Part shown: positions 44,050-55,479 of the stretch, one piece after another
Numbering within the stretch: position 1 is the first letter of the stretch
Layout: each line of letters starts with the position of its first letter
NCBI GenBank assembly: GCA_030374765.1
Contig: JARGXX010000028.1
Coordinates: forward strand, 682,001-746,000
DNA from: Agarophyton chilense
Taxonomy: Eukaryota; Rhodophyta; Florideophyceae; Gracilariales; Gracilariaceae
DNA: 64,000 nucleotides
Reading direction: 5' to 3'
The notes under the pieces: generated by a model
What the model was told of the DNA's origin: nothing
The model's database searches: none
What the model saw: only the letters and a program-made list of their open reading frames with translations
Translations under genes and position numbers: made by a program

Positions 44050-46014
44050 TACGATGATAAAATACTGGAAAGAGCAAAGTGAGTACAAAGCTTCTCTCTT
44101 ATCTAAGCATATTCACCAAATATTGCAAGCACTAATTATTTAGCTTTTGGAATATCTCCGAAATATGAAGAGCTAAAGCTCCGATTTTAAGGTAAGATAA
44201 TGTTAAAGACTGTGTGTGATTATAAGAGTTATTACACAGTTCAGGTTATTTGACGCTTTCAAATCATATACCATGTGCTGTTTGGTGCTCGATTTTAAAT
44301 ATAGATTTTGTGTTCTTCTTTAGTTTCACAACAGTGAAACATCACTCGTGCTCATGATTATTATTCAATTCCTTGCAAAAAGCCCAAGCACTCATTTCTC
44401 ATTGCTTCTTTTCTCGTCATTTCTTTTCAAGTTCTTCGTAAAATTTTCAGAGATCCTGATGGTCTGTTTAAAACTTGTATGCCAAATAAATTAGTAAGAC
44501 TTCGTTTTCTTTCACTCGGTCCTTGTCTTCCATTTTCTTAATACTACTTTTCGAACGTAGTGAGCTAGGGTACTGGAATAAAAAGAAAAATTGCTGCACT
44601 GTAAGCGACCCAGAATACAAAACGTAACGAAAGCGATGGTTTAAAGTACACTTAAATGCAAATAGAAAAGACATGTGTTGGCTTAACTTTAGTTTTCTTC
44701 CACTCCTAGTCTTTAATATCCTTTGCACTACTTTAAAGCCCTCCTTCAAAGTTCTAGATGTACACTATTTTCTAAGATGCTTCATACTTTTTTTATACCT
44801 TAAGTTCTAGAATAGTTTCCAAGTGCTTCCATATATTTCTCCAAGATTAAGCAGTTCCTAGTTTCCTTCTATAATCGTCAAAACGTTTCTAAAATGCCCC
44901 CTATACACTTTAGAACTGCTTTAGTATAAGCAATTTCAAGAAATGTATGTTTTTCGATTTACCTAGAACGTTTGTAAAGATACCAGACACTGGTATTTCG
45001 AGGAACCGTGGAAGTTGATTTGTTTTAGCATTTTGGACTAGCATTACCAAGATACATTCGCGCTGGCAGTCTTGTGAGCGCTGCCTTGCGAAGCGCAACC
45101 GCACCGCGTCGCCGCGCAACGATCGTATCTTGATTAGACAGCTCTTCGGTTTTGCGTTGTAAAACTCGGTCTTCTTCTCTTGATTCCCTCACCACCCACC
45201 CTGAGGAGCAGCCACACTCTTCTGGAGTGCGCTGTGTGTAGCAGGTCTTTCTTGTTGCCTGATAATGTTCGTCTTTACGGTGTATCACCTCTTCCACCGA
45301 AAATAAACGATCTTGGGGAAAGCTCTACAAACTGCGGAATATAACATGTTTTCTGTTGGACAGCATAGAATTACGATTTAATTTTTATTCACACACACTT
45401 GAAAATAAAAATGCTTAATAGAAATATGTTTTGGTTTTTCGTAGCTTTCTAGATGCATAGAAATGAAGATTCCTGGGTGATTTTCAACAGATACGTGCAT
45501 TGGTTTGTATATGGAATTTTTCTTTTCATAAATCAATTTTGAGAACCATGGTTCTTTTTTAATTACTTTACGTAACGCAATGAGCTCGGCTCAAGTAGTT
45601 GACAAAGCGATAGAATTTTTGTTAGGGATTGTTTATGATATTAAGCAATTCTCATAATAGCTGGGATATCGTGAAATAGATTTTTGTTCTTCTCTATTTC
45701 GACGACTGGTATCATTAAATGTTTTATAGATTTATTTTCATTTGAGTTATTACTTTCTCTGTCAAAGCTTGCAGATGTTCATGGTTTGGGAGTGTAGGAG
45801 ACACAGAGGAGGCACAAGCGCATCGCGATCTGCTGTATCGTAGGGTAGAACCTTACGCGTTCAGTGAGTCTCAGAGAGACTTCACTGCGCCGAGGGTGGG
45901 AGGTGTGGGTTTCGAAGCGATAGGGGCCCGACAAAGCGATAGGGTGGCACTCGGATAGATCTATCAGTCCGCCGTTGTAGATCCAAAAAAATTCTTCGTG
46001 CCTTGAAATCCCAG
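44050..46014. other. AT-rich intergenic region
   Basis: No ORF with family features was seen. A short palindrome (GTGAGTCTCAGAGAGACTTCAC) lies near 45861 at the 3' side of the zinc-finger gene. Confidence 0.4.
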
Positions 46015-46878
46015 TTACTGTTCAGCTGTAGCATGTCGTCGGGGACACCTTTCGGTTTTGTGTTTTCTGGCACTGGACAGTTTTGTGAATGTGACACCGC
46101 ACCATTCGCAAGGAATCCTGACCCTGTTTGGATTGTGTGTGTCTCTGTGTTCCACCATAGATCTCCTTGTCGTGAATCCTCTCTGACAGCGGTCACAGAA
46201 AAACCTATGTCTCAATGACGGGGCAATATGTGACTTCATATGTCTCGTCAATCTTTCCTTAAAGCCATACCTCGCGTTGCACACCTCACACACATACGGC
46301 CAAGATTTCAGGGGTACATGCGATGCTTCGTGTCGCTTAAAGTTGAAGGACCGGTTCGTTGTGTATTCGCAATGGGAACAGGTCAGCACGGTCCTACCTC
46401 GCCTCTGGGTGTTTGGATCCGTTGCACCCTGCCCAACGGGCCCACTAGCCGGTTGAAGAATACTACTCAGGCCTGCTGCGCCACGCTGAGCAGATTCAGT
46501 TCTGGGACCCGCAGTGGCGCCTCGAGAATTGATTCCCCTCTCAGAGCCCTCTATGGATGCGCTTGGCATTCGAGACAGTTGTAGAAGCGTTTCGGCCGCC
46601 AAGGACATTTCATCTCCCAATAAACGCGCTCTTTTGCTGGCAGGCCTGCGGGAGTTGTCATTGCAGGTGCTTCTGATGGTATTCGTCGGGCGGCCGGAAC
46701 TCTGACCTGCTGTGCTACGTGCAGCGATCGGTGGACGTTGCGAACGGCTCTGGCATACGCCACTCACGGAAGGCTGACTACTTTCGTTGGAGCAAGAACA
46801 ACTTCGACTGTCAGTTCTGCGAGACCGCTTGCTTCCAGACCAGGTCTCACGGCTTCCATTTTGATTGTGACTTTTCAT
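46015..46878 (-). CDS. C2H2 zinc-finger protein, four fingers
   Basis: The 287-residue protein starts at ATG 46878. Residues 1-165 are Ser/Arg-rich and disorder-like with a short SKRARLL nuclear-localisation-type stretch. Four fingers follow: CSHC...HEASH (167-187), CEVC...HMKSH (197-217), CDRC...HRDTH (228-248) and CEWC...HKTERC (257-278), the last of CCHC type. Linkers of 8-10 residues differ from the standard TGEKP. It is a likely nuclear DNA-binding protein, perhaps a transcription factor; the target is unknown. TATAAA at 46986-46991 is about 108 bp upstream. No repeats or transposon ends are adjacent, so it looks like a host gene. Confidence 0.8.
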   Translation of the reverse strand: MKSHNQNGSRETWSGSKRSRRTDSRSCSCSNESSQPSVSGVCQSRSQRPPIAARSTAGQSSGRPTNTIRSTCNDNSRRPASKRARLLGDEMSLAAETLLQLSRMPSASIEGSERGINSRGATAGPRTESAQRGAAGLSSILQPASGPVGQGATDPNTQRRGRTVLTCSHCEYTTNRSFNFKRHEASHVPLKSWPYVCEVCNARYGFKERLTRHMKSHIAPSLRHRFFCDRCQRGFTTRRSMVEHRDTHNPNRVRIPCEWCGVTFTKLSSARKHKTERCPRRHATAEQ

Positions 46879-46985
46879 GAAGAGACTTATGCTTGATGCA
46901 AGAATTGTAGAGATCTTTCAAATTTGCTATGACGTTGAGGTACTTGTTGTTATAACAATGGGCGATTCACTAGTGTATACACATA

Positions 46986-46991
46986 TTTATA
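46986..46991 (-). promoter_or_regulatory. TATA box of zinc-finger gene
   Basis: CCTATAAATATG on the minus strand, about 108 bp before the ATG. Confidence 0.5.
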
Positions 46992-48189
46992 GGATTAAAA
47001 AAAGAGCAGTTCTTGCATAAATTTGGCTTTTTGGAGTCTTCTCTTTTGTATATGAAACCGTATTCTTCTTTTTGAGTTTCTAAGCAATGATGGTTGTGCC
47101 ACTTCTTGCTTTCAATATGGGTCTTATGACAGCCACATTAAATAATAAAGAAAACTACTGATAGAAGCGCCACTAGATCGCCTTAATTTCTCAATTGTTA
47201 ACATTTATTGCTTTGGCAAATCATATCTTTCGGTGACGCCTGTGCATCTAATTCTTCACTTGCTTGGCGTGCATTAGGGTTGAAAAATTGTTGAGTTTTA
47301 TACATTCTAAACTATCAGGTATTAAAATGTTCCTCTGTACATCTGGTTCTGATCCAAGTTGTCGTGCGTTCGATAATTGCGCTTATAAGGAAGGAGAACC
47401 GCTCCCAACATCAGAGGAGTATAGGCGCCGCCCAAACCTAGATCACTAGTAAACTCTGGGGTCACCGAACTCATCAACATTCCAGGCATACGTGCATTTC
47501 CAACCAGATTTCGCTCAGAGCTAATTGCAGATGCGCAGAGCGAAACCCAACCACAACTGAAAAACTAACAGTATCTCATAAAGAGGCAAAACTAATACCG
47601 TAAAACATTTGTAACGAAAAATAAGAGAGTTCTTGTAGCGAGGAGTTCAGGCTTTTACTACACATCAACACGTTCAAACTCTTTGAGCACACGTCCGAGA
47701 CTTGCATACTGCTCAGTATTTGGCTTCACTCTAACACACAGAGTTTTTGGACTATCTTTCCACTCCATATTATACCTTTTGAAAGACGATTGCACTGCAA
47801 ATGACAAACGAAATCTTGCAGTCGATCGAACTTAATCAGGAGTACGTTTCCTCAGATGCTCTAGAGCAGTTTCAAATCCCATAAAGTCAGGATGGAACGT
47901 TTAATAAGTATCAGTATTCGAATGTCTGTGCTAATTGGCATGAGCAAGTTGCACCTCCACTAAAGGTTTTGGCCACTTTAATTCCATCTGAAGGTATTAC
48001 CGGCTCTCTACCACAGAGATCGTAAAGACCTGATTGTTTGCACTAGATGGTAAATCCACGGATTACTAGAATATAGTCTTACCTGGCTCCCTTTCTTTAT
48101 TGGATCAAAATGGTTCCTTTGAAATTCTTATTTGTTAGTTGGCTAGTTCGGGTGACAACGGGTAGAGCACTATAGTCATCATCCTTTGG
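46992..48189. other. intergenic, no feature seen
   Basis: AT-rich; only short open frames without family features. Confidence 0.4.
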
Positions 48190-48420
48190 TAGAGGATTTG
48201 CGATTTAAGATTAATACGATATGGTTCTAGTTCGATTTGTTAGGTTATAACACCAACAAAAAAATGCATAACGAACATAACTATGTATTAACCGATAGGC
48301 TAACAGTATAAGTTTTGCCTCATCTTGCTCTGACCACCTCGCGCCCCAGCGAAAAAAGCAGATAGTACTCTCTTTTAACCTATGTATTGCAAATTTGACC
48401 CATATGCGCGCATCATCTTA
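48190..48420 (-). repeat. repeat family A, diverged copy
   Basis: Same order of blocks as 62161-62464: TTCTAGTTCGATTTGTTAGGTT-like, ACCGATAG, the GCCCC middle, GCAGATAGTACT and CATATGCGCGCATC. More diverged than the other long copies. Confidence 0.7.
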
Positions 48421-49028
48421 TTTGGTAAGATATATTTTCGTTCTTTACCCCTGGAACCGGCTCAATTTACTCAATCGAGGATACAATTTTGAAAGAAGTC
48501 GTAGATACTAAAACTTGAAGCACTCTTTATTATTGTAAATTCTGTTCTAGTGCAGGATCGTTTCTTGTGCTTGACCGAATTAAATGCTGTTAGTCAAGTT
48601 CTGTAGTGCTCCTAATACACGCATTCCAATGCTCACGACAAGCAACTGTGACACGCAATGAACCTCTCCGCTGTAGTAAATCATCTAAGCAGACAAGTGT
48701 TGAAAATATGGTTACTGTTTTCTTTTACTCAGTAGACTCTTGACAGGGAGACGCGAGAAATACAACATATTCCTTCACTCATGCTATATATGATTACAAA
48801 CCGATACCGAATTCTCTACACACATTTCTACAGACCATATCACGCTACGTTGGGTGTTTAAAACTCATTGAGAATAATTCATAGCTATTTCCTTTTTGAA
48901 AAATATAAATTTCTCACTTCTGATAAACAGTACATGCTGTGCAGAACAGTTTAGATGCTGTAGACCATTCGTTTTTTACGCTTCCATTGCAAGATAAACC
49001 AGAGTTTGATTTTAATGTCTTGCAGCTT
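48421..49028. other. intergenic, no feature seen
   Basis: AT-rich, no coding signal. Terminal repeats of the adjacent transposon group were not found. Confidence 0.4.
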
Positions 49029-50060
49029 TTACCGTGACCTTGAAAGTTGAATCACATTAGCGACAGCAAAAAAGCAAACAGAATGTGAACAAATGTTATG
49101 CCAAAATCGATGGCTTATTACCATAAACTGTTTGATCCTTCTATTGATTCTCTCATGTTTTGCTCTAAGCCAGGCATGCACTTCTTTGTCAGATTCTTGC
49201 ACATTTTCTTTCCTTACGCATGTCCTTTTTTTGTGCCCGTCATCCGTGAGGAATTTTTCTAGATTCATTGTTCCATCAGAAAAGCTTAGAATCTGGCGTT
49301 TTGGAATGTGAGTTTCAACAGAAAACGGTAACGAAATACGATAAGTCGAAGTTACCGTCTGATCCGATGAGCTTCTTAAACTCTTCAAAGCTTTCTGAAA
49401 TCCAAGAACTTTAGGATGGTAGCCCTTCATAGGGTCAAATTGCTTAGTTAGCCACGCCTTGTGCATAAACTTCACATCCATCATAGGCTGAGGCCATTCT
49501 ACAATTATTTCGAATTCCCAACCATTGTTTACCATTTCGCTACTGATTTGCTCTACTTTAATTCCAGACGGCAGCACTATTGCCAGAGTAATAAACTGCA
49601 CTGTTGATTCTTCATCTTCCCAAATAAATTGTAACAAAAGAGGACTGAATTCGGAATTTCTGCGAAAGAAAGTACAATCGTCAACCTCCTTCTCTGAGTC
49701 CGAGATTTCCAGAACATCATTAGCGGGTTCGATCTGTCCCTTATTCGGTGGTTCCCCGGCAGAGCAATTCGTGCTTAGTGGCAACCGAGCTTTTCGTTGA
49801 ATGAAAATTAGTTATGTACAGGAACACAGTAAAACAAAATTTGTTATGAATTTACGCAATACTTCCAGTTTTTTGGATCTTATCTTATTGAAATTTGTAC
49901 GAAATGTTGAAAGCCGAAACGGTTCGAAAATATCATCCATTTTTTGCACTTCGCCTGCACTTTCATTACCTACCAGCTCACCAGTATCGAACATCTCATT
50001 TATTCTGCGTAGAACTGCGGAATTGTCTGTTAGGCGAGGTCTTTTAACTGCTGGAGTCAT
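49029..50060 (-). CDS. chimeric transposon protein: accessory domain plus transposase C-terminus
   Basis: Two exons give about 321 residues. Exon 1 (50060-49856) starts MTPAVKRPRLTDNSAVLRR. A 66-nt intron (49855-49790, GTAAAT...AAAAG, with a TAACTAAT branch-like motif) restores phase. Exon 2 (49789-49029) has an acidic stretch (DVLEISDSEKEVDDC), a domain with EFEIIVEWPQPMMDVKFMHK and YHPKVLGFQKALKSLR, then TYRISLPFSVETHI. The last 75 residues (LTDDGHKKRTC to VIQLSRSR) align with the C-terminus of the transposase at 50997-52146, including the catalytic Glu block AKHERINRRIKQF. I recognise the first part only as an accessory-type ORF; its function is unknown. Splicing is inferred from phase. 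Confidence 0.6.
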
Positions 50061-50996
50061 AATTAATCGGGTTTTGAAGAAGATGTGGCCTGTTCAAGAT
50101 GATAATTTTGACGTGGGTGGACTTGTAGTCAAACAATGTCTTTTATATTCAGCTCATTATGGAACAGAACTCAAGCTTCGATGGCCACTGTTTCCTTTGG
50201 AATACATTTTTGAAAATTGACACGTCATTGTATATCTCCAGGGCATGGTTTTTTGGTTTTGATATGTCTCAATGCGTAGTTTCTACTGTATTTAATATTA
50301 GTGCTCATTCTATCTAAATCTGTAGTGGCCTTCTCTTTTCGAAGAATGCACCTGTGTTTGTTTTGCGCGCCAAAAACAACAGGTTGCCTGCAGCGAGAAA
50401 CCCTTAGACACTTGCCTTTATCAAATGTAAGGGGGGATGAAGTCCTCAAATTCTTACCTTTCGAACTCCGATGTCACGGGAAAACGCTCTCAATGTCAAA
50501 CCTACATCGTTTTCCGCCTTCGACTTTTTCATTCGAACTGAAATGCTTGTCATCCGTGTCTTATAAAAGTAGATAGTTCTCCACAAATGCAGAATTGATA
50601 AGCAACTTTAGATCCCACTTTCGCAAAAAAATATTTGGTGAGAACCCTTAGCTTCTACGGTTCATTGAGTGTAAAACATTTACTTTTTATTCTCTATTCC
50701 GCGTTTTATTGCAACTTGTGCTTTCTCTTAACGTTAGTTCCCGAACTGCAGTTGCATTCCAATATCTCTTTTACAATGATATACGTTATTGCAACAAACA
50801 CGCATGTTTGGATTGTTCCAAACAACCCATCCTCTCTAAAAAGCCAGAGATGGAAGAGTAGCAGTCCAAAGATAAAACTACGAAAATTTGGAGAAGATGA
50901 CAGCCATGGTTATGTACAGTACAAAATTTTGTAAGACGCGTTGTAAGAACCACATTGTAAGCTTCTTCAGTATTCTTTTTCTCTACATCAAGCAAA
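50061..50996. other. intergenic between two divergent transposon genes
   Basis: About 0.94 kb; could serve as a shared bidirectional promoter region. A Cys-containing minus-strand ORF at 50225-50449 has no recognisable domain. Confidence 0.35.
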
Positions 50997-52146
50997 ATGA
51001 TTTTATTAATGACACCAATTCAGAACGTGACCATGAGCTCGAAATCGATTGACAAGAAGCCCCTACAATTTGGACATTCCAAAAACATTACTGCTGATCA
51101 TTGTAAAAACGAACAGTGTAACAGGACAATTCTCAAGTACTGTAGAGAACCTTATAGAAGAAGAACTGTACGTCTTCAATATTTAAAGCTAGCAGCCATC
51201 CTCATCATCCTTCTCCATATCTACCTCGACGCCGACCAGCAAACAAAAATGAGGTCTGCAATCCGAAGGGCCACAATTGCAACCTTTCGAGGGGCTAGCA
51301 TATTTATTTTGCGAAACTGCCGCCGCAAATATACTTCTGTTCACACAAGACGTTTTCGCTCGTTGTTTAGAGTCAGCTACACCACTTGCGCAATTCTTTG
51401 GAACAAACTGCGGTGTCAATTGTGGTATGACACAAAGCCGAAGCATTTGCTTTGGGCATTACTATTTCTTCCCGTCTACTCCACAGAAAATGTCCACTTC
51501 GCTATGGTTGGTGCAGACGAGAAGACATTCAGGAAATGGTCTTGGCGATTTATTCGATTATTTTCAGATATGCAAGAGGTAAGTGAGTACAAGATCCTTG
51601 TTTATTTAAAATTATGCTAACTATTGAACAGATTTTGTGGAATGTCGTGTCAACGGAAATTTATTTGAAGATTGTTACGTGTCGATGGGTGGTACGGACT
51701 GCCCTATTAATAAGCCAACGCCGTTTTCAAGCATCTGGTACTCTCATAAATTTAAGGGTGCTGGTTTACGATATGAAATCGGGGTTAGTATATCTGAAGG
51801 AAGTATTGTGTGGGTTAAAGGAGGATTTCCTTGTGGCTCCTATCCCGATCTTCTGATTTTCCGATATCAAATGAAGGGTATGCTCCAAGCAAACGAGAAA
51901 GTACTTACTGACGACGTCTACAGAGACGAAAAATGTTTAACAAAAAGAACGGTCTCTGATGTTGGAAATTCGACGCATGCAATAACTAGAGCAAGACATG
52001 AGAATGTGAACAGGAGGTTGAAGCAATTTCTTTCACTCAGTAGTCGCTTCAGACACAACATTTCCCTGCATAGATTTTGTTTCCATGCTGTTGCTTACAT
52101 TGTTCAAATATCTATTGAGAACGGTGAACCTTTGTACGATTTGTAG
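50997..52146 (+). CDS. PIF/IS5-like DDE transposase with a 49-nt intron
   Basis: Exon 1 (50997-51582) and exon 2 (51632-52146) join across GTGAGT...CTAACTATTGAACAG to give 366 residues. The alternative donor GTAAGT at 51579 leaves the wrong phase. Exon 1 carries a conserved helical block: PKHLLWALLFLPVYSTE and EKTFRKWSWRFI. Exon 2 carries GGTDCPINKPTPFSSIWYSHKF, IVWVKGGFPCGSYPDLLIFR and RARHENVNRRLKQF. In this family the first motif is normally DGTD; here it is GGTD, so the first catalytic Asp is lost. The second Asp and the Glu are present. Otherwise the frame is intact. Its N-terminal 60 residues look unrelated and may be acquired. Confidence 0.75.
51583..51631 (+). other. spliceosomal intron, 49 nt
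   Basis: Donor GTGAGT, branch-like GCTAAC and acceptor AACAG; removal joins EV to NFVECR in phase. Confidence 0.6.
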
Positions 52147-52688
52147 TAGCAGAAAGTTACGATCATTTATTCACAATACATCTAAATGTGGGAAATTACT
52201 GTGTAACTGATATTCGGACCAAGAGTCTTTGCTTCGGTTCGTTTCAAATAGAATGGACAGGTTTAAATGTTTCCCTTGGCAGATTTAAAGTCCATATCGT
52301 TCTTAGAATTCTTGATGAGGAAAAAGCAAAGTGAACTTCTCTAAATCCGTTCAAAACGAGGATTTTCCCCCAATCCCCTGTGGACAAAGCCTTAGGTCAT
52401 ACAAAACGAATTTCTCCACCAGAAATCGGCAAATTCAACATACGGCATATAATTCTAATGTCAGCATAATCGTTTTTTGCTACTATCCTTTTTCCCTCGC
52501 AATACATTCTTTTATATATGCCGTTGTCCTCGCTCTTTCGAAACTCCCGTAAAAAAGTTCACACGCCTCTTTTCACGACAATATGGAAAGATCACGTGCG
52601 ATCACGTTCAATACGGCTTCAAGATCTTTGCTCTATCGGTCAAAATTAAAATCACTTTACTATTTTAGTCCTCCATTTCTCTCTTTAT
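52147..52688. other. intergenic, no feature seen
   Basis: No coding or repeat signal. Confidence 0.4.
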
Positions 52689-53330
52689 TTGGAGTTAGCA
52701 GCCCGATATGTACCCAAATATGAAACAAACCCACAGACTCATCTACGTGCCATTCGGAAGGAAGAACTCTTAGCAGATGTTTTCTGCCTCCGTGACCTCG
52801 AAATCGCGTCCGGACAAGCTTCGCCAGATTTCAGTGCCGCCGAAAGTTTAAAGTTCCTCATGGACATGTCGAACGCTGACGTTCTCAACATGTCACGCGA
52901 TAAGCCAAGCCATCTTTTGGAACTCATGAATACTGCACTCCCAGCGGATCCCAACCTCTCTCCCAGAACTGTCCCAACGGAAAATCACTCTGAGGCTGCC
53001 GCCATCGCAATTGGATGGCAGTTTGATGCCTTTCGACAGAACCACCCCATAACTCAATTGGCAGCGACGCCCATACCTGATATACCTCCGCCCGTACTCC
53101 AAACAGCCCAATTGCTCGAAGCTCCAACCATGCAACCAAGAGGCCCCATCGCTGCTCTCCTCTCTGCAAGCCCACAAGTGAGGGCCAATCCGCGCGCGGA
53201 AGCAGAAGACTCAGACAATGAAGAAGATGAGCCCCCAAGGAAGAAGAAGAAGGGACTCATCGCTCCCCAAAATTACACGATCGGCCTCGACGAAGCTGAA
53301 CACGCAACTGTCCTGCGCTACCCGGGATAG
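52689..53330 (+). CDS. acidic/Pro-rich ORF with nuclear-localisation-type stretch
   Basis: This 213-codon open frame has no early ATG; the first is at codon 58 (the MDMSN segment). It has a helical N-terminal part (RKEELLADVFCLRDLE), a Pro-rich middle and an acidic-then-basic stretch (EDSDNEEDEPPRKKKKG). It may be the Gag-like first ORF of a decayed retroelement, given the RT/RNase H relic 2 kb downstream on the same strand, but no family is recognised. Confidence 0.3.
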   Translation: MELAARYVPKYETNPQTHLRAIRKEELLADVFCLRDLEIASGQASPDFSAAESLKFLMDMSNADVLNMSRDKPSHLLELMNTALPADPNLSPRTVPTENHSEAAAIAIGWQFDAFRQNHPITQLAATPIPDIPPPVLQTAQLLEAPTMQPRGPIAALLSASPQVRANPRAEAEDSDNEEDEPPRKKKKGLIAPQNYTIGLDEAEHATVLRYPG

Positions 53331-54073
53331 GGAGCTTCGTCCGCAAGCCTATGCGTCGAACAAATTCCTCGGCCCTTAACTGCTCAACCTGCTAATAGCC
53401 CAGGGTACGGATATTCCAAACTTCCTATCCAGCAAGTTCCAGCATTGGAAGATGTCAACAACAGGGCAACCACTACCCGGCGAGATGGAGACCTCAACCA
53501 TCGGCCGCACTATCCACCTGGACATGCTGACCTTCAATACGCCGAAGGAAGCCATGGAAACTCTTCTTTCCCTCGAAGTCGCCTTCCGCCGACTACTCAC
53601 GATTTTGCACGTTGAAGAATCAGTGTCACGCGGAGACTAGGCGGAAAAGCGAGAGGCATGGAAAGAGACCCTACCGCTTCTAGAAAACGTTCCACACGGC
53701 ACTGTACGTTCCGCCAACCTGCTAGATGAAATCTTCAGGACCTTGAACCGAAAGAAGAAGCGTTTCACTGCTATCAAAACAATTCACGACTCAAGGAAAA
53801 AAAAAGAAACGGAAAGGGCCTGAAGTGAGGCGAAGCAGCGCAATCTCCAAGCAACCCTCTCCAAGCTCGCAACTAACGACCTTAAATTCAAAGCCCATGC
53901 ACCGCATCTTCCCCATTCCTCATCTCTCTTCTTTCTCCTCCTTCAATTAACAGGCCAACAAAGTCTTCGACGCGCTATCATTCCTCTACCTTTGACATAA
54001 CAGCAGCGCCCAACCTTCACCATCAATCTACATCGAATTCACTTCGTCGCAGACAAGGGCACAAGGATGAATA
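53331..54073 (+). other. decayed coding-like stretch
   Basis: Coding-like pieces in changing frames: HLDMLTFNTPKEAMETLLSL near 53515, then LLDEIFRTLNRKKKRFTAI near 53720. They lie between two longer open frames and may belong to the same broken ORF. Confidence 0.3.
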
Positions 54074-54862
54074 TTGGCACAGCTTCGAAGCCTCGGTTCT
54101 CCTGTCCAACCCAACGAAGCCGTACAGGAATCGCTCACTCGTCCCATGCCTGCCCTCAGCACCTCATTCCATTTCCCCTCAGAGCTCGAACACCTGTTCC
54201 AAAACCCAGCAGCTTCCTTCAGTCGTGGTGTTTTTGAGGGCATCGTCGCCGATCGCATATCACTCTCGCCCCCGCGAGAACCCCCCTCTCCTCATCTGGC
54301 AAACACATGGATTTTGCGGCTCGACAAATACACTCTCGCGGTGTTTTCGAAGACCAACCCAGACGGATTCCATGAAACGCTACGTAGCAAGCTGCGCTTG
54401 TTGCTAAACGCGAACGCGCGAGAGCCGCTCCCCAAGCCTGTATTGCACGCAACCAAGTCCCAATACGCGAAGCTATTGAGCAGGGCTGACTCGTCTGGCA
54501 TTATCTGTTGTTCCTTCGTCGAACATGAAGACCCGGAGTACTCCGAGCTAGCCGACATGCTCGAAATGACTCTGTTCTCGGTGACGAAGTTCTCAAATGT
54601 AGACCATCTTATCTCGTGGCCCCGCGTACAGAACTCCATTCTGCCTGACCCGCCGCACACGCCTCTGCCGGACCCAAGCATCTTCAACCGCATGACAACA
54701 GGGTCTGAGAATCTTTCGGGTTTCTATTTAGACAGCCAAAACATGTTCCACAACATCACACTTCCCTCCAATCAATTCTCATTATTTCCCATACCGAAGA
54801 TCAGTCTCTCCGCTCTCCCTTCAGGGCTTCATTCAAAACTACGCGAGCGTGTATCAATTTAA
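54074..54862 (+). CDS. hypothetical ORF, 262 codons
   Basis: The frame is open without an ATG near its start; the first is at codon 25 (MPALSTSFHFPSEL). The middle is helix-rich and basic (ETLRSKLRLLLNANARE), then an acidic helix (EYSELADMLEMTLFSV), then a Pro-rich part. It has no recognisable domain. Its position between other retroelement pieces suggests mobile-element origin. Confidence 0.3.
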   Translation: MAQLRSLGSPVQPNEAVQESLTRPMPALSTSFHFPSELEHLFQNPAASFSRGVFEGIVADRISLSPPREPPSPHLANTWILRLDKYTLAVFSKTNPDGFHETLRSKLRLLLNANAREPLPKPVLHATKSQYAKLLSRADSSGIICCSFVEHEDPEYSELADMLEMTLFSVTKFSNVDHLISWPRVQNSILPDPPHTPLPDPSIFNRMTTGSENLSGFYLDSQNMFHNITLPSNQFSLFPIPKISLSALPSGLHSKLRERVSI

Positions 54863-54979
54863 AGCGCCCACACCAATATCTTGCTGCGGCCAAGCCAGGC
54901 AACCGTCCCCATGGGATTCAATTGGTCGGTCCATATCACGCACACTCTCGCTATGGAAAGCAAATGCATCTTAGTCAAT

Positions 54980-55400
54980 CTATGCATACCCTAGGCGCAT
55001 TTGCGTATAATGCAAGCCTTCTAGGAGAGGTTTTGCATGACATGGTGCTGCAATAATCATGTGCAGCAAGAGAGTAGATTACGTGGCCGTTAGCATTCGA
55101 TTGCGTGGCCTTTTAGTGATAGATTACATGGCCGCTAGCCCGCCTTGTCGGGTATATAAGCCCAAGAGCCTGGACTTGGACCCTTGGTTTATCCGAGGCA
55201 GGCAAGCATTCGAATAGTAATCTGAATCAGTAAATTGTTCTTTAACAGAAGCATCTACAACTTCCTTTAATTTCTCGCATCGTAACTAATGCAGGAATCC
55301 TTCCATCTTTTCAAATAATCTCGTTTCTCTCCGTCCACACGTGCACAACTTCTTCCGCTCACACACAAAAGCGGACCGTGTCACCTAGAGCGATCCTGCC
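54980..55400 (+). promoter_or_regulatory. LTR-like promoter with three repeats and TATA
   Basis: Three units like GATTACGTGGCCGTTAG lie near 55076, 55108 and 55132. They are followed by GGGTATATAAGCCC near 55149 and about 200 bp of leader-like sequence. This is the look of an LTR enhancer, TATA box and R region, but no second copy is in the window to fix boundaries. Confidence 0.45.
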
Positions 55401-55479
55401 CCGCGCTGCTGCATATTATTGAAACAATTTCTGTCATCTTGGCCGGGTGGGACGAAGAGCCCGTATTGGCGCTACAGAA

